From Smittium culicis (taxonomy: Eukaryota > Kickxellomycota > Harpellomycetes > Harpellales > Legeriomycetaceae), in assembly GCA_001970855.1 (NCBI GenBank), contig LSSN01004085.1, positions 1-21,079 of the forward strand: DNA of 21,079 nucleotides, read 5' to 3'. Of this stretch, positions 19,151-21,079 are shown in pieces. Every line of letters starts with the position of its first letter. Within the stretch, counting starts at the first letter, position 1. The notes beneath the pieces were generated by a model. It did no database searches, was not told the origin of the DNA, and saw nothing but the letters and a program-made list of their open reading frames with translations. The position numbers and the translations under genes were made by a program.

Positions 19151-20239
19151 TATCTGTTTAGAGTATTATCGTTTTTAAATATAGTATAAGTATGATTTGA
19201 ACTAATTATCTATCCTTTTTTTCAATACATATTTCGTTTAGATTAAAAATTTCGGCTTTTATCTTTTTTTTTTAAAAAAAAAAACTAAATTTTCCCATTA
19301 TTCTCTGGTATAACTTTACATTAATGATATCTGTTGAGGTACTACTTTTTTATGTACCTTAAATTTCATGTATTGCGTTTATTTTTATAGTCATTTTTTA
19401 ATTCCTACTAGGATTTTAGGAATAATTGTTACACACTCATTTTCTCAGGCATCTTAAATATGAGCTAGGATGGAATAATTTTAATTACATTTATATTACT
19501 ACTTGGTATGCTTAATTTTTAAATTTGTGATTTTTCTAGATATAAGCTATCATTATTGCGTAGAGAAATAAGCGCTTATATAAAGTTTTATTTTTCAAAA
19601 CTCATCTTAGAATCTATAGTTATCTCATTTTTGAGTATGAAAAAGTATATTTCAGAAATAATTTATTCGCTTCTTTTGATTTTTCATTAAATTTTTTAGA
19701 TTTTTCCAGGTTTTATTCAATTTTAGATTTATTACTATCAACTTTCCTTGAATTTCTAAATTATATATTTTTTTCGATAATATTAATAGACTCACTAATT
19801 AGCTCCCGATAATATTTCAACAAACTGAGTATTCATTTCTCGTTTGTTTCATTTTTATGGGATTAAAAATTTCCAAACCGCTGATTTTAATATTTTTGTC
19901 ATTCATAAATTTGGATGTTTTTTTTTTCTTTTAGGTCCGCTTCGTGAATTTTTAGCTGTAACAATAGATTTTATCTTAGCTCATTTTTTTTAAAATTTTT
20001 TTTGATAAGTTTCAGTTAGCGAGCCTGATTAATTTATCGTTTTTTTGATTATTTTCACATAAATTTTAATTTTTTAAACTTTTTTTGGTTTTAACTCTAG
20101 GGAAATATTATTACAAATATTAGTTTTAGTTTTTAATTTTACTTTTTTTGCCATCAATTCTTACTAAATCAATTTTGAAGTCGGTAAATTTTGCTTCATA
20201 TGAGATTTTAAAATTTTTTTTATTCGAATTTATTTATAA
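19151..20239. other. AT-rich, T-rich gene-free stretch
   Basis: Long T runs on the + strand. Minus-strand scraps such as TIIPKILVGIKK (about 19410-19370) read vaguely protein-like but cannot be assigned. No supported feature. Confidence 0.5.
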
Positions 20240-21079
20240 TAGAATACTATGTATACTATTAAGTAAAGAAATTGAGTAATAGAATTATAAGTAAAGAATA
20301 AAAGAGAGGACAAGATTGGAGAAATCAGCTGTTTCTGAACACTAACTTTGCTCCAGGCTCTACTGAGAACCATTTGGTTCTTATTATAGCCAGGATTCTC
20401 TTTTTTTAGCATGTTTAAAATTCATATTAATTTTTTGCTGTATGTCGTGTTTCCTCCTATTAAATATCCCTGCGTCAGATATATAATTATCTGATATAGC
20501 AGCCTCGGCTCTTATCTATTTATGTTCCAAATTGCTAGTCCATACAATATGTCCACCTTTGAAATTTTTCTATTTATTGGCTGTAAAAAATTTAAAATTA
20601 CCTCAGTAGTCTATCTACTGGCTATTCCATTGTCGAATGAATTTTTGCATATAAAGCTATAAAAATTTTCCCACAAATCTTTTACTCTTTTGCATCCAAA
20701 GTAGATGTGCAGAGTGGTTTCTTTTCTTTCTTTTCAAGATCCGCATCTTTGTGCTTGACATAATAATCCTTTGTTCATTGATCTGATTTTTTCTCCAGTA
20801 ATAATTTCGTTGTGGAAGAGAAGCCATACATGACTGGTTATTTTAGGCACCAAATCGTTTGTGTGAAATTATATCCAGTTAAAAACTGGGTTTATTATAA
20901 CTTTTATACCAATCTTTTCCCATTTGGGATCAATTATTGGCTTCTTACAGTTTATCAATTATATAATATTTCTTACCATTTTGGATTGAAATTTGGTTTT
21001 ATGAGCATCTGAAAATGTAAATAACCCGCTGGGAATTACTCCAAATTCCTGGTTTGTGTCATTAAACTACTAATTTTTA
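20240..21079 (-). pseudogene. LINE (non-LTR retrotransposon) 3' end with RT zinc-binding domain, runs off window
   Basis: The minus strand keeps one main frame from about 20939 down to about 20510. It shows INPVFNWI, VPKITSHVWLLFHNEIITGE, KIRSMNKGLLCQAQRCGS, ETTLHIYFGCKRVKDLWENF and KVDILYGLAIWNINR. This is the zf-RVT region that follows the reverse transcriptase domain in many fungal and plant LINEs, with a C-x4-C...H...C arrangement and the WRLLHNxxxTGExL core. A shifted frame gives IRAEAAISDNYISDAGIFNR and RKHDI, then FKHAKKRESW, a typical C-terminal tail. The relic ends near 20240 in an A-rich stretch (aataaattcgaataaaaaaa on the minus strand), perhaps the poly(A) end. Upstream (21079-20940) GKKYYIIDKL continues the same protein. 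Stops and shifts show it is dead. The RT proper lies beyond the window. Confidence 0.8.

Noticed and set aside
20812..21012. 66-aa + strand ORF
   Set aside because: Antisense to the LINE relic, whose minus strand shows the zinc-binding domain.

Overview
This window looks like a transposon graveyard in a very AT-rich eukaryotic nuclear genome. I found no intact host gene, rRNA or tRNA. I recognise remains of six unrelated transposable-element groups plus short non-autonomous insertions, all carrying stops or frameshifts. The combination (DIRS retroelement, LINE with a zinc-binding C-terminal domain, MULE, Tc1/mariner, pogo/Tigger and probable Merlin/ISXO2 relics, at very low GC) would fit an early-diverging fungus such as a Glomeromycotina/Mucoromycota lineage or a TE-rich microsporidium. 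An invertebrate is not excluded. The organism assignment is inference and of low confidence.

Layout. 1-1230 (+): decayed pogo/Tigger-type DDE transposase. 1240-4920: AT-rich DNA without a recognisable gene. 4921-10082 (+): a DIRS-like tyrosine-recombinase retrotransposon with both inverted terminal repeats, the internal complementary region (ICR), and the gag, RT/RNase H/MT-like and recombinase reading frames all traceable. Compared with its flanks this element is GC-rich. It carries three later insertions: two inverted copies of a ~148-bp MITE-like element (5034-5180 in the left repeat, 6013-6161 in gag) and a 454-bp solo LTR (9094-9547) in the recombinase gene, flanked by the 5-bp target duplication gtcct. 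10400-11700 (+): MULE transposase relic. 12589-12756 (+) and 13004-13183 (-): two short unrecognised ORFs in GC-richer islands. 14885-15200: a block of closely spaced hairpins. 15846-15980: three 45-bp tandem units. 16880-17795 (-): Tc1/mariner-type transposase relic. 18540-19150 (-): probable ISXO2/Merlin-type transposase relic. 20240-21079 (-): 3' end of a LINE, running off the window.

How the parts relate. The DIRS element must predate the MITE copies and the LTR, because they interrupt its repeat, gag and recombinase. Removing the LTR and one gtcct copy restores an uninterrupted recombinase reading frame across the junction, so the nesting is directly visible. Nothing suggests an active gene system. 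The most informative signals are the complete DIRS terminal architecture, the solo LTR with its target duplication, the paired MITE copies and the two unexplained GC-rich ORF islands.
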